NCBI GenBank assembly: GCA_022828085.1
Contig: JAJEIY010000035.1
Span: 1 to 52,542, forward strand
From: Acidobacteriota bacterium
GTDB taxonomy: Bacteria > Acidobacteriota > Vicinamibacteria > Marinacidobacterales > Marinacidobacteraceae
Direction: 5' to 3'
Length of the DNA stretch: 52,542 nucleotides
The notes under the pieces are model-generated. The model did not search any database. It worked only from the letters and a program-made list of their open reading frames with translations, and had not been told where the DNA came from. A program made the translations under genes and the position numbers. Below are positions 8,167 through 16,468 of this stretch, one piece after another. Within the stretch, counting starts at the first letter, position 1. Each line of letters starts with the position of its first letter.

Positions 8167-10013
8167 GGGAATCCGTGCCCCACACCAAGACACTTTCTTT
8201 CGGGGGCCGGAAGGTCCCCGGGCGACAGCTCCTTCACGCCCTGCTGCTGGCCGGGCTCGCCGCCGTCGTGGCCTGCGGCTCCGGGGAAGAGGCGGCCGGG
8301 GGCGGCGGGAGCAGCCGCGGCGGCCCGGGCGGCCGGTCGGGTGGTGGTCCTCCCGGTGGATTCGGGGGCGGCAGCGCTCCCGTTACGGCCGTCCCCGTCG
8401 AGGTCGTCGAGATCCTCCCCGGAGAGATATCCGCGTTCATCGAGACCAACGGGACCCTGGAGGCGGAGCGCGAAGTGGACATCGTGGCCCGCACCGGCGG
8501 GCCGCTGGTGGCCCTCAACACCGAAGAGGGGGTCCAGGTGAAGGCCGGCGAGTTGCTGGCGCAGATCGACGAACTCGAGGCCCGCGCGCAGGTGGAAATC
8601 GCCCGCGTCGCGCTTCAGGACGCGGAAAACGTCTACAACCGGGCCAAGGCCTCGTTCGAGAACGCGGTGGTGAGCCAGGAGGTCTACGACACGGCCCTTT
8701 CGGCGCTGGAGTCGGCGAAGGCGCAGCTCTCCGGCAACGAGATCCAGCTTGGCTACACCCGCATCACGGCGCCCTTCGACGGCCTGATCATCCAGCGCGC
8801 CGTGAGGTTCGGAGAAACGGTGACCGCAGGACAACAGCTCTTCCGCATCTCCGACTTCGACCCGCTGCTCTGCGTGATCGGGGTGCCGGAAAGGGATCTC
8901 GCCCGGCTCTCCATCGGCCAGCCGGCAATCCTCCGGGTGGAAGCGTTTCCCGACGAGCAATTCCAGGGTCGCGTGCTGCGGATCAGTCCGGTGGTGGACG
9001 CCGCGACCGGAACGATCCGGGTCACGCTCGAAGTGAACCGGCAGGGACGGCTCAGCCCCGGGATGTTCGCCGGGGTGCGGCTCGTGACCGACGTGCGGGA
9101 CGAAGCGCTGATCATGCCCAAGCGCGCCCTCTCGCTGGAAAGCCTCGCCGACTCCGTGTTCGTGGTCGAGGACGGGGTTGCCTACCGGCGGAACATCACC
9201 CTCGGCTACGAAGAGGACGACCGGGTCGAGGTCACGAGCGGACTCGGGCGGGGCGACCGGGTCATCGTGGTCGGCCAGGACGGTCTGACCGACGCGACCC
9301 CCGTCCAGATCCTGGCCGGCCCGGGCGCGGAAGAGACCCCGGTTCGCACGGCGGGCGGGTCCCAAATGACCGAGGAACGCCGCGCCCAGGTGCGTGAGCG
9401 GCTGCGCGCCCGCGGCATGACCGACGAGCAGATCGAGGAGCGGCTCGCGGCGATGGCGGCCGGCGGCGGTCCGCCGGGCGGACGCGGCCGGCCGGGCGCG
9501 GGAGGGGGACCTCCCGGCGGTCGTCCAGCGGCAGGCGCGCCTCCGGGCGGGGCGGAGGCACGGGCTCCCGGAGCGGACCCGCCGGCTCGCGCCCCGGCCG
9601 CGAGCGAACCTCCGGCGGCTTCGGGCGGAGCGGTGGCCGATGCGCCGGCGGAAGCCCCTCGGGCGCCCGCGGCGTCCCGGCCGGCCGGAGGGCGAGCACG
9701 GGCGCCGGGCGGCCCGGCGATGCGAGCCGGCGCTCCGCCGGGACCGGATTCCGGGCCCGGTTCGTTCGACAGCCTCCCGGCCGAGACCCAGGAAGCGATC
9801 AAGGGCCGCCTCCGCTCCATGGGTCTCAGCGAAGAGCAGATCGAGGAACGGGTTCAGCGCGGCTGGGGACCGTCTCCGGATGAAGGGGAGCCCCGCGGCG
9901 AACCTTCCACTCCCGAGCAACTCGACGCGCTCCGCGAGCAGTTGCGGGAGCGGGGCATGACGGAAGAGCAGATCGAGGAGATCATCGCCCGCCGCCGCCG
10001 GCCGCAGGGCTAG
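8163..10013 (+). CDS. RND periplasmic adaptor (membrane fusion protein) with long C-terminal extension
   Basis: The 616-residue lipoprotein starts with a signal ending VVAC, then a Gly/Ser/Pro linker. The adaptor core follows (about residues 75-390): a lipoyl half-domain (GTLEAEREVDIVA...), a short helical hairpin (about 135-185), the second lipoyl half (GYTRITAPFDGLI), a beta barrel (GVPERDLARLSIGQPA) and a membrane-proximal domain. It links an RND pump to an outer-membrane channel. The last 220 residues are unusual: Pro/Gly/Ala-rich low-complexity sequence with three copies of a helical motif of the form RGMTxEQIEE, near residues 412-428, 548-563 and 594-608, resembling SHOCT-type modules. 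The usual family length is 350-420. ATG at 8163 overlaps the upstream stop. It is the only adaptor for two pumps, and no TolC-type gene is in the window. Confidence 0.9.
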   Translation: MRESVPHTKTLSFGGRKVPGRQLLHALLLAGLAAVVACGSGEEAAGGGGSSRGGPGGRSGGGPPGGFGGGSAPVTAVPVEVVEILPGEISAFIETNGTLEAEREVDIVARTGGPLVALNTEEGVQVKAGELLAQIDELEARAQVEIARVALQDAENVYNRAKASFENAVVSQEVYDTALSALESAKAQLSGNEIQLGYTRITAPFDGLIIQRAVRFGETVTAGQQLFRISDFDPLLCVIGVPERDLARLSIGQPAILRVEAFPDEQFQGRVLRISPVVDAATGTIRVTLEVNRQGRLSPGMFAGVRLVTDVRDEALIMPKRALSLESLADSVFVVEDGVAYRRNITLGYEEDDRVEVTSGLGRGDRVIVVGQDGLTDATPVQILAGPGAEETPVRTAGGSQMTEERRAQVRERLRARGMTDEQIEERLAAMAAGGGPPGGRGRPGAGGGPPGGRPAAGAPPGGAEARAPGADPPARAPAASEPPAASGGAVADAPAEAPRAPAASRPAGGRARAPGGPAMRAGAPPGPDSGPGSFDSLPAETQEAIKGRLRSMGLSEEQIEERVQRGWGPSPDEGEPRGEPSTPEQLDALREQLRERGMTEEQIEEIIARRRRPQG

Positions 10014-10043
10014 GCCGAAGCCTCCTCCGGACGACCCCGACCG

Positions 10044-13000
10044 ATGCGCATCGTCGACTTCTCCATCCGGCGGCCGGTCACCGTCGTGGTGCTGTTCATC
10101 GCGATCGTGGTGTTCGGGGTGGTCGGCTTCGACCGGTTGTCCGTGGACCTCCTGCCGGACATCACCTACCCGTCGCTGAACGTCCGCACCGACTACGAGG
10201 GCGCCGCTCCCAGCGAGATCGAAAACCTGATCACCCGGCCCATCGAGAACGCGGTGGGGGTGGTCAACAACGTCGTCCGGGTGGTCTCCTCCTCCCGGCC
10301 CGACCTCAGCGAGGTCACCCTCGAGTTCGGGTGGGGCACCGACATGGACATGGCGGCGCTCGACGTCCGGGAGCGCCTCGACGTGGTGCGCCTGCCGCTC
10401 GACGCGCCGCGGCCCACTCTGCTTCGCTTCGATCCCTCGCTCGACCCGATCCTCCGTTTCGGGCTGACCGGAAACGAGGACCTGGTCCGGCTGCGGCTGA
10501 TCGCGGAACAGGAAATCCAGCGCAACCTGGAGCGCGTCGAAGGGGTGGCGGCGGTGCTGGTGAGCGGCGGGCTGGAGGAGGAGATCCACGTCGAGATCGA
10601 CGAGCGGAAGGTGGCCAACCTGGGCCTCTCCGTCCCCGGCGTGGTGAGCCGGCTCGGCCAGGAGAACGTGAACCTCACGGCCGGACGCCTCCTCGACGGG
10701 GGCACCGAGTACCTGGTGCGCACGATCAACGAGTTCGAGCGTCCCGAGGACATGCGCAACATCGTGGTGGACGCGGAGCGCACGGTGATCCGGCTGGATG
10801 ACGTGGCCACCATCCGGCGCGGCGCCAAGGAACGGGAAGTCATCACCCGCATCGACGGCCGGGAATCCATCGAGGTCGCCGTCTACAAGGAGGGCGGCAC
10901 GAACACGGTCACGGTGGCCGACGAGGTGCTGACGCGGGTTGAGGAACTCGAGGAGCGGCTCGACCAGGTCGGCGAGGACCTCACGCTCACCCTGGTGACC
11001 GACCAGGCCCGCTACATCCGGCAGTCCGTGTCCGAGGTGCTGCAGACCGCGGTGATGGGGGGAATCCTCGCGATCTTCGTCCTCATCCTCTTCCTCGGGG
11101 AGCTTCGTTCGACGCTGATCATCGGGGTCTCCATCCCCATCTCCGTCATCGGGACCTTCTTCCTGATGTATGTGTCGGGGGTCTCGCTGAACATCATGTC
11201 GCTCGGCGGCATCACCCTGGGAATCGGGCTCCTGGTGGACAACTCCATCGTGGTGCTGGAGGCGATCAAGCGAAAACGGCAGGAGGGAATGGGCCTCGTC
11301 CAGGCCTCGCAGGCCGGCACCGGCGAGGTCGGCCAGGCGGTGGTCGCGAGCACGATGACCACGGTCTGCGTGTTCGTTCCGATTGTCTTCGTCGAGGGCA
11401 TCGCCGGCCAGCTTTTCGGAGACCAGGCGCTTACGGTCACGTTCTCGCTCGCCGTCTCGCTGCTCGTCGCGCTCACCCTGATCCCGATGCTGGCTTCACG
11501 GGAGTTCCGCGCCGTGGGTGCATCCGAACAGGCCTCGTTCCGGACGAAAGCGGGCCGGGTTTTCGGGAAGGTCGTGACCACCGTCAGCAAGGGCGTCCTG
11601 TGGGTGGTTTTCGGGATCATCCGGGGTGTCGATCTCGTCATCAAGGGGATCCTCTGGCTGCCGAGCCGGCTGTTCCGCCTCGTCTATGACGGCATCGTCC
11701 GCGCGTACCCGCCGGTCCTGAACTCGGCGCTGAACCACCCGTTCCGGGTGGGGACCCTGGCTGTCGGGGTTTTCGCCGGCGCGCTCTACACGTTCCCATC
11801 GCTCGGCACGGAGCTGGTTCCCGAACTCATCCAGGGCGAGTTCTATGTGGATACCGAGCTTCCGGCGGGAACCCACCTGGACCTGAATTCACGGCGCCTG
11901 TCCCGTCTCGAGGAGACGACCGCCGAGATCCCCGGAGTGCGCACCGTATATGCCACCGTGGGGACCAGCAGCCAGCAGGGCGGGGCAGCCGGAGAACTCC
12001 GGGAGAACATCGGCCAGCTCACCGTGGTGCTGGAGCCGCCGGTGGACCGTGAGCGCGAAGACGCCGCGATGGCGGAGCTGCGCCCGCACCTCGAAGGAGA
12101 CCAGGATCTCCTCTACATCTTCGGGCGTCCGTCCTACTTCAGTTTCCGGACTCCCGTGGAACTGGAGATCCGCGGCTTCAACCTCACCATGCTCGAACGG
12201 ACCGCCGACGAGGCGGTCGCCGGTCTGAGGGAGATTCCCGGGCTCGTGGACGTGAAGTCATCGACCGAGGGCGGGAACCCGGAACTCCAGGTGCGTTTCC
12301 ACCGCGACCGGGTCGCGGCGCTCGGCTACAACGTGAACCAGCTCGGGACCCTCATCCGGTCCAAGGTGCTCGGAGACGTGGCGACCGACATCCAGCGGGA
12401 GGACCGCTCCATCGACATCCGGCTCCGCACCGACGAGTCCTTCCGGGACAGCGTCGAGGACCTGCGCAACCTGAACATCTCCGACGGCGGCGCCGCCACC
12501 ATCCCGCTCTCCAGCGTGGCCGACGTCGACGAGGTGACCGGCCCCGCCGAGATCCGCCGCGCCGACGGCGAGCGGGTTGCGACCATCACCGCGAACATCG
12601 TCGGCCGGGACCTCGGGAGCGTGGCCACCGACATCGAGGCGCTGATGGGCGGTATCTCGATGCCCGCCAGCTTCAGCTGGCGGCTCGGCGGTCAACAGGA
12701 GGAGATGGAGACCTCCTTCGCGAGCATGCAGTTCGCGATCCTGCTCGCCGTGTTCATGGTCTACCTCGTGATGGCCTCGCAGTTCGAGTCGCTGCTCCAT
12801 CCCTTCGTGATCCTCTTCTCCGTCCCGTTCTCCCTGGTCGGGGTCATCTTCGCCCTCAAGCTCTTTTCGGTGACGGTGAGCGTGGTGGTGCTCATCGGGG
12901 TGATCATGCTGGCGGGCATCGTGGTGAACAACGCCATCCTGCTGCTCGACACCACGAACCGGCTCCGGCGGAGCGGCATGGCGAAGCTGGACGCGCTGCG

Positions 13001-13202
13001 GCAGGCGGGCAAGGTCCGCCTCCGCCCGATCCTGATGACCACCTCGACCACCGTGCTGGGCCTGTTGCCGATGGCGATCGGTCTCGGTGAGGGCAGCGAA
13101 CTGCGCACCCCCATGGCGATCGCCGTCATCGGCGGCCTGATCCTCTCCACCGCGCTCACCCTGCTCGTCATCCCCGCTGTCTACCGCGTCATCGGAAGGT
13201 AG
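10044..13202 (+). CDS. RND-family efflux pump, inner-membrane subunit (second copy)
   Basis: A 1052-residue RND transporter starting MRIVDFSIRRPVTVVV, the canonical N-terminus of this group. Landmarks are the first porter domain (VDLLPDITYPSLNV), span 4 with LLVDNSIVVLE (D399 kept, the second position Asn400, a substitution common in the subfamily), VVASTMTTVCVFVPIVF, and the C-terminal group with AGIVVNNAILLLD. Compared with the first pump it lacks the Arg/Gly-rich insertions, so the two are diverged paralogues, not a recent copy. They may form a heteromeric pump as in MdtBC or work separately with the shared adaptor; the sequence does not decide. The start follows the adaptor stop by 30 bases without a clear ribosome-binding site. 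A REP-like hairpin begins 12 bases after the stop. Confidence 0.93.
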   Translation: MRIVDFSIRRPVTVVVLFIAIVVFGVVGFDRLSVDLLPDITYPSLNVRTDYEGAAPSEIENLITRPIENAVGVVNNVVRVVSSSRPDLSEVTLEFGWGTDMDMAALDVRERLDVVRLPLDAPRPTLLRFDPSLDPILRFGLTGNEDLVRLRLIAEQEIQRNLERVEGVAAVLVSGGLEEEIHVEIDERKVANLGLSVPGVVSRLGQENVNLTAGRLLDGGTEYLVRTINEFERPEDMRNIVVDAERTVIRLDDVATIRRGAKEREVITRIDGRESIEVAVYKEGGTNTVTVADEVLTRVEELEERLDQVGEDLTLTLVTDQARYIRQSVSEVLQTAVMGGILAIFVLILFLGELRSTLIIGVSIPISVIGTFFLMYVSGVSLNIMSLGGITLGIGLLVDNSIVVLEAIKRKRQEGMGLVQASQAGTGEVGQAVVASTMTTVCVFVPIVFVEGIAGQLFGDQALTVTFSLAVSLLVALTLIPMLASREFRAVGASEQASFRTKAGRVFGKVVTTVSKGVLWVVFGIIRGVDLVIKGILWLPSRLFRLVYDGIVRAYPPVLNSALNHPFRVGTLAVGVFAGALYTFPSLGTELVPELIQGEFYVDTELPAGTHLDLNSRRLSRLEETTAEIPGVRTVYATVGTSSQQGGAAGELRENIGQLTVVLEPPVDREREDAAMAELRPHLEGDQDLLYIFGRPSYFSFRTPVELEIRGFNLTMLERTADEAVAGLREIPGLVDVKSSTEGGNPELQVRFHRDRVAALGYNVNQLGTLIRSKVLGDVATDIQREDRSIDIRLRTDESFRDSVEDLRNLNISDGGAATIPLSSVADVDEVTGPAEIRRADGERVATITANIVGRDLGSVATDIEALMGGISMPASFSWRLGGQQEEMETSFASMQFAILLAVFMVYLVMASQFESLLHPFVILFSVPFSLVGVIFALKLFSVTVSVVVLIGVIMLAGIVVNNAILLLDTTNRLRRSGMAKLDALRQAGKVRLRPILMTTSTTVLGLLPMAIGLGEGSELRTPMAIAVIGGLILSTALTLLVIPAVYRVIGR

Positions 13203-13214
13203 AAGGCTCGGAGC

Positions 13215-13253
13215 GCCGGCCTCCGGCCGGCATCGCTGCGCGAGAGCGCAGCG
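13215..13253 (+). repeat. Paired hairpins 3' of the RND operon
   Basis: Two perfect stems: GCCGGCC/GGCCGGC (13215-13231) and CGCTGCGC/GCGCAGCG with a GAGA tetraloop (13234-13253). They lie directly after the last pump gene and could stabilise the 3' end or help terminate. The first belongs to the same REP-like family as the other copies. Confidence 0.65.
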
Positions 13254-13278
13254 AAACCGCGCACCGCCAACGCGTGCT

Positions 13279-13358
13279 GATGGCGGTCCCGGTCTGGAAC
13301 GCCGGTCTCCGGACCGGCACGCGCGGCGCTCCGCGCCGCGCCCGTCGTGACTCCCATC
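13279..13358 (+). repeat. REP-like two-hairpin repeat
   Basis: An 80-nt relative of the repeat at 1883-1960. CTGGAAC precedes a GCCGGTC/GACCGGC stem (13301-13318), then a 9-bp perfect stem with TCC loop (13321-13341). The first stem differs from the 1883-1960 copy at paired positions while keeping full pairing. Confidence 0.75.
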
Positions 13359-13420
13359 GCGTTCACAGCACGCACGGCTTGTCCACCCCGGACCGGCGCC
13401 CCGAACGTCGCTCCCGCACC

Positions 13421-13426
13421 TATACT
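13421..13426 (+). promoter_or_regulatory. Possible -10 element (TATACT) for the FprA-type gene
   Basis: TATACT ends 10 bases before the ATG at 13437, implying a very short leader and no room for a normal ribosome-binding site. No recognisable -35 is seen. Confidence 0.35.
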
Positions 13427-13436
13427 CCGCGCCCAA

Positions 13437-14834
13437 ATGACGACTCCCGGCACCCCCGACCAACCGCTGCGGGTCGCGGTCTTCGGATCCGGCCCGACCG
13501 GCTTCTACGCAACGGATCATCTCTTCAAGGCCGAGGGGCTCACCGTCGAGGTGGACCTCTACGACCGGCTCCCGACCCCGTACGGCCTGGTGCGCGGTGG
13601 CGTGGCGCCGGACCATCAGAAGATCAAGAACGTGACCCGGGTTTACGAGCGCACCGCCCAGAATCCCCGTTTTCGATTCTACGGCGGGGTGGAGTTCGGC
13701 AGCGACATCAAGCTGGCCGACTGCGAGCGCCACTACCACGCGGTCATCTACTGCGTGGGCGCCCAGGTGGACCGGGCCATGCGGATCCCGGGCGAGTCCC
13801 TGCCCAGGAGCCACGCGGCGACCGAGTTCGTGGCCTGGTACAACGGCCACCCGGACTACCGCGATCGCGAGTTCGATCTTTCCCAGGAATCGGTGGCGGT
13901 CGTCGGAGTCGGGAACGTGGCGGTGGACGTCTGCCGGGTCCTGACCCGGTCCATCGACGAGCTGAAGACAACCGACATCGCCGACTACGCCCTCGAGCAG
14001 CTTGCCGAGAGCCGGATCCGGGAGGTCCACATGCTCGGGCGGCGGGGCCCCGCGCAGGCTGCCTTCACGAACCCGGAGATCAAGGAACTCGGAGAGCTGG
14101 AAGGCGGCGACATCCGGGTCTTCGAGGAGGAAGCAGCGCTCGACCCGGTGAGTCAGGAGTGGGTGGATTCCGGCGCGGACAAGTCCGCCGCCCGGAAGGT
14201 CGAGATCCTCCAGCAGTACGCGGCGGAGAAGCGGTCGGGCAAGCCGCGGACCCTCTTCGTGCGCTTCCTCGTATCCCCGGTGGAGTTGATCGCCGGGGAA
14301 GACGGCGGAGTGACCCGCGTGAAGCTCGTCCACAACGAGCTCTACAAGAACGAACGGGGAACGATCCGCCCGCGGGCCACCGACCGGTTCGAAGATCTCG
14401 ACGCGGGCCTCGTGTTCCGCTCCGTCGGCTACCGCGGCGTCGCCCTTCCCGACGTTCCGTTCCGCGACGACTGGGGGGTCATTCCCCACGAGGTCGGGCG
14501 GGTGCTCGATTCCCCCGACGGTGAGCACCTCCCGGGCCAGTACTGCGCGGGCTGGATCAAGCGGGGGCCGACCGGGGTGATCGGCACCAACAAGCCTGAC
14601 GCGTTGGAGACCGTTCAGGTGCTGCTCGAAGACGTGGCCGCCGGCAAGCACTGGCAGCCCGAGTTCCCGGCCGCCGAAGCGGTAGAGCGTTTCGTGGCGG
14701 AGCGGGTCCCCACCTACTTCTCGTTCGCCGACTGGAAGGCGCTCGACGCCCTCGAGGTCGCGCGCGGCAAGGCCGAGGGCCGGCCCCGCGTGAAGTTCGT
14801 CAGCGTCGAGGAGATGCAGGCCGCGATCCGGTAG
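13437..14834 (+). CDS. fprA: Ferredoxin/adrenodoxin-type NADP+ reductase (FprA-like)
   Basis: The 465-residue protein matches the adrenodoxin-reductase/FprA flavoprotein family, which moves electrons between NADPH and ferredoxin in the cytoplasm. The FAD-binding dinucleotide fold is at the N-terminus (VAVFGSGPTGFYATDHL). PYGLVRGGVAPDHQKIKNV follows, then the NADP-binding motif VVGVGNVAVDVCRVL, and near the end the diagnostic GWIKRGPTGVIGTNK. The likely job is to pair with ferredoxins used by enzymes such as the 2-oxoacid:ferredoxin oxidoreductase at 40896-43819; that link is inference. Start: ATG with MTTPGTPDQPLRVAV, because upstream codons look non-coding. The last 35 bases overlap the 3' end of queG on the other strand. 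Confidence 0.93.
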   Translation: MTTPGTPDQPLRVAVFGSGPTGFYATDHLFKAEGLTVEVDLYDRLPTPYGLVRGGVAPDHQKIKNVTRVYERTAQNPRFRFYGGVEFGSDIKLADCERHYHAVIYCVGAQVDRAMRIPGESLPRSHAATEFVAWYNGHPDYRDREFDLSQESVAVVGVGNVAVDVCRVLTRSIDELKTTDIADYALEQLAESRIREVHMLGRRGPAQAAFTNPEIKELGELEGGDIRVFEEEAALDPVSQEWVDSGADKSAARKVEILQQYAAEKRSGKPRTLFVRFLVSPVELIAGEDGGVTRVKLVHNELYKNERGTIRPRATDRFEDLDAGLVFRSVGYRGVALPDVPFRDDWGVIPHEVGRVLDSPDGEHLPGQYCAGWIKRGPTGVIGTNKPDALETVQVLLEDVAAGKHWQPEFPAAEAVERFVAERVPTYFSFADWKALDALEVARGKAEGRPRVKFVSVEEMQAAIR

Positions 14835-16074
14835 CGACCGCTCGCCGGGCGGGTCGATCGCTCGGAACCGCTTCCTCGCGTAGTGCCGCGAGAGCGCCGT
14901 TCAGTTCGGATCTCACCTCCGCGTCCGTTTCCCGGGCGAGGCGGGCCGCCAGCACCGGTCTGGCGTCCGCGGGATCCACCTGGGCCAGTCCCCACGCCGC
15001 GTGGCCGCGCACGAGGGGCTCGGGATGGTCCAGCGCCGCTTCGAGCGCCTCGAAGGCCCCGGGGCCGCCGCCGTTGCCCAGAGCGACGGCCACGTTCCTG
15101 AGAAAACCCGCGTATCCCGCGCGGCGGATGGCGCTCCGCCGGGTCCGGGCCCGGAATTCCTCCGGCGTCAGCTGCAGGAGGTCCACCAGTGTCTCGGTAT
15201 GCAGGCCGTCCGCGGAAGCGGCAAGGCGCGGCTCTTCCGCCTTCCCGGCGAAGCGGTTCCAGGGACAGACGTCCTGGCAGTCGTCGCAGCCGAAGATGCG
15301 GTTGCCGATGGCCCTCCGGAACTCGACGGGAATGGGCCCCCGGAGTTCGACGGTGAGGTAGGAGATGCACCGCCGGCTGTCCACCACGTAGGGCTCGACG
15401 ATGGCGTCGGTGGGGCAGGCGGCCATGCAGCGCGTACAGGTACCGCAGTGGTTCGGATGCGGGTCGTCCGGCGGCAGGTCCACCGGGAACAGGATCTCGC
15501 CGAGAAAGAACCAGGAGCTGCCGCGGGTCGCGATCACGTTCGAGTGCTTGCCGACCCAGCCAAGGCCGGCCCGTTCGGCGAAGGCCTTTTCGAGCAGGGG
15601 GCCGTGGTCCACGAGGGTCGGAATCCGCCGGCGCACGCCGGGAGGGCGTTCGGAAAGGAGTCCGGCTTCCACGGCGCCGGCCTCCGCGAACGCCGCCAGG
15701 GCGCGGAGTTTGGAGTCCAGCACCCGGTGGTAGTCCTCGCCCCGCGCGTACTGCGAGATCACCCCGCCGCCCGGCGGGGCGGAGGCCGGACTGCCCGCGT
15801 AGTAGTTGAGGCCGCAGGCGATGACGGTCCTCTCGGTCTTTCGTGCCGGATCTCCGTTGCCGCTTCGGATGCTGGCGGCGTCGCTCCGACGGGCGGGGTC
15901 GCGGGCCATCCAGTGCATCGTTCCGTGGTTGCCGCCGGCGAGCCATTCTTCGAACCGCCCGCCCGCGCCCGGGAGCCGGGGCGGGGCGAAACCGACCGCG
16001 GAGAAGCCGAGGCGGAAGCCCTCTTCCCGGATCGCGTTCCGGAGGTCCGTCCGCCGGCTCCCGGGTTCGGCCAT
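14800..16074 (-). CDS. queG: Epoxyqueuosine reductase QueG
   Basis: QueG carries out the last step of queuosine synthesis in tRNA, reducing epoxyqueuosine with a cobalamin and two 4Fe-4S clusters. Visible features are the N-terminal cobalamin-binding region with LDSKLRALAAFAEA and ERAGLGWVGKHSNV, then a ferredoxin-like pair of Cys clusters: HCGTCTRCMAACPTDAI and FGCDDCQDVCPWN. The C-terminal part has HEAT-like helices (EPLVRGHAAWGLAQVDP), as in longer QueG proteins. The length of 424 residues is slightly above usual because of a Pro/Arg-rich tail that overlaps the convergent fprA gene. The enzyme needs B12, which may connect with the BtuF-like protein at 25718-26653. TACGCT lies six bases upstream of the ATG. 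No other queuosine gene is present. Confidence 0.95.
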   Translation of the reverse strand: MAEPGSRRTDLRNAIREEGFRLGFSAVGFAPPRLPGAGGRFEEWLAGGNHGTMHWMARDPARRSDAASIRSGNGDPARKTERTVIACGLNYYAGSPASAPPGGGVISQYARGEDYHRVLDSKLRALAAFAEAGAVEAGLLSERPPGVRRRIPTLVDHGPLLEKAFAERAGLGWVGKHSNVIATRGSSWFFLGEILFPVDLPPDDPHPNHCGTCTRCMAACPTDAIVEPYVVDSRRCISYLTVELRGPIPVEFRRAIGNRIFGCDDCQDVCPWNRFAGKAEEPRLAASADGLHTETLVDLLQLTPEEFRARTRRSAIRRAGYAGFLRNVAVALGNGGGPGAFEALEAALDHPEPLVRGHAAWGLAQVDPADARPVLAARLARETDAEVRSELNGALAALREEAVPSDRPARRAVATGSRPASPRR

Positions 16075-16186
16075 GGCGACAGCGTACTGCTACGTGTGCA
16101 GCGCGCCAGTTCTCCCACTGGGAGGGCGCCGCGCACGCCGGCCAATTGCTGTGGAAATCCAGTCCGGCGGGTCGCCCGAGTGCCTT

Positions 16187-16250
16187 GATGGCGCCGCCGG
16201 CTTGGAACGCCGACCTCTGGTCGGCACGCGCGGTGCTCCTCACCGCGCAC
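16187..16250 (+). repeat. REP-like two-hairpin repeat
   Basis: TTGGAAC is followed by the stem GCCGACC/GGTCGGC (16209-16225) and a second stem GCGCGGTG/CACCGCGC (16228-16248). The second stem has changed at paired positions relative to the copies at 1899-1919 and 13321-13341 while staying fully paired. Confidence 0.75.
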
Positions 16251-16351
16251 GGCGCAACGCTGACCTGCGGGATGGTTCTCTCTCGGTGCAACGGGGCGTA
16301 GGGGACGCTCCCGGACCTCTGTCGCCCAAGGCGTTTAGCGGCACGTCGCCC

Positions 16352-16398
16352 GCGGGCCTTTGGCCCGCCATGCCGGTCGGAGACCGGCGTTCCAAGCC
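16352..16398 (-). repeat. REP-like hairpin pair 3' of the ankyrin gene
   Basis: Stems GCGGGCC/GGCCCGC with TTT loop (16352-16368) and GCCGGTC/GACCGGC with GGA loop (16372-16388). On the minus strand the second is preceded by TTGGAAC, as in the other family members. Confidence 0.7.
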
Positions 16399-16468
16399 GT
16401 ACGCGTCGTGACGGCGGGTGGGGTTGCGACGTGCGCGGCGCGCTACCCGGCTGGCTAGATACGACCGG

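Larger units (their letters stand above)
16075..16468. other. Intergenic region with repeats
   Basis: No gene is supported. The stretch carries a possible -10 for queG at 16081-16086 (TACGCT, minus strand, six bases from the ATG) and two REP-like repeats (16187-16250 and 16352-16398). The latter is about 70 bases beyond the ankyrin-gene stop. Confidence 0.6.
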
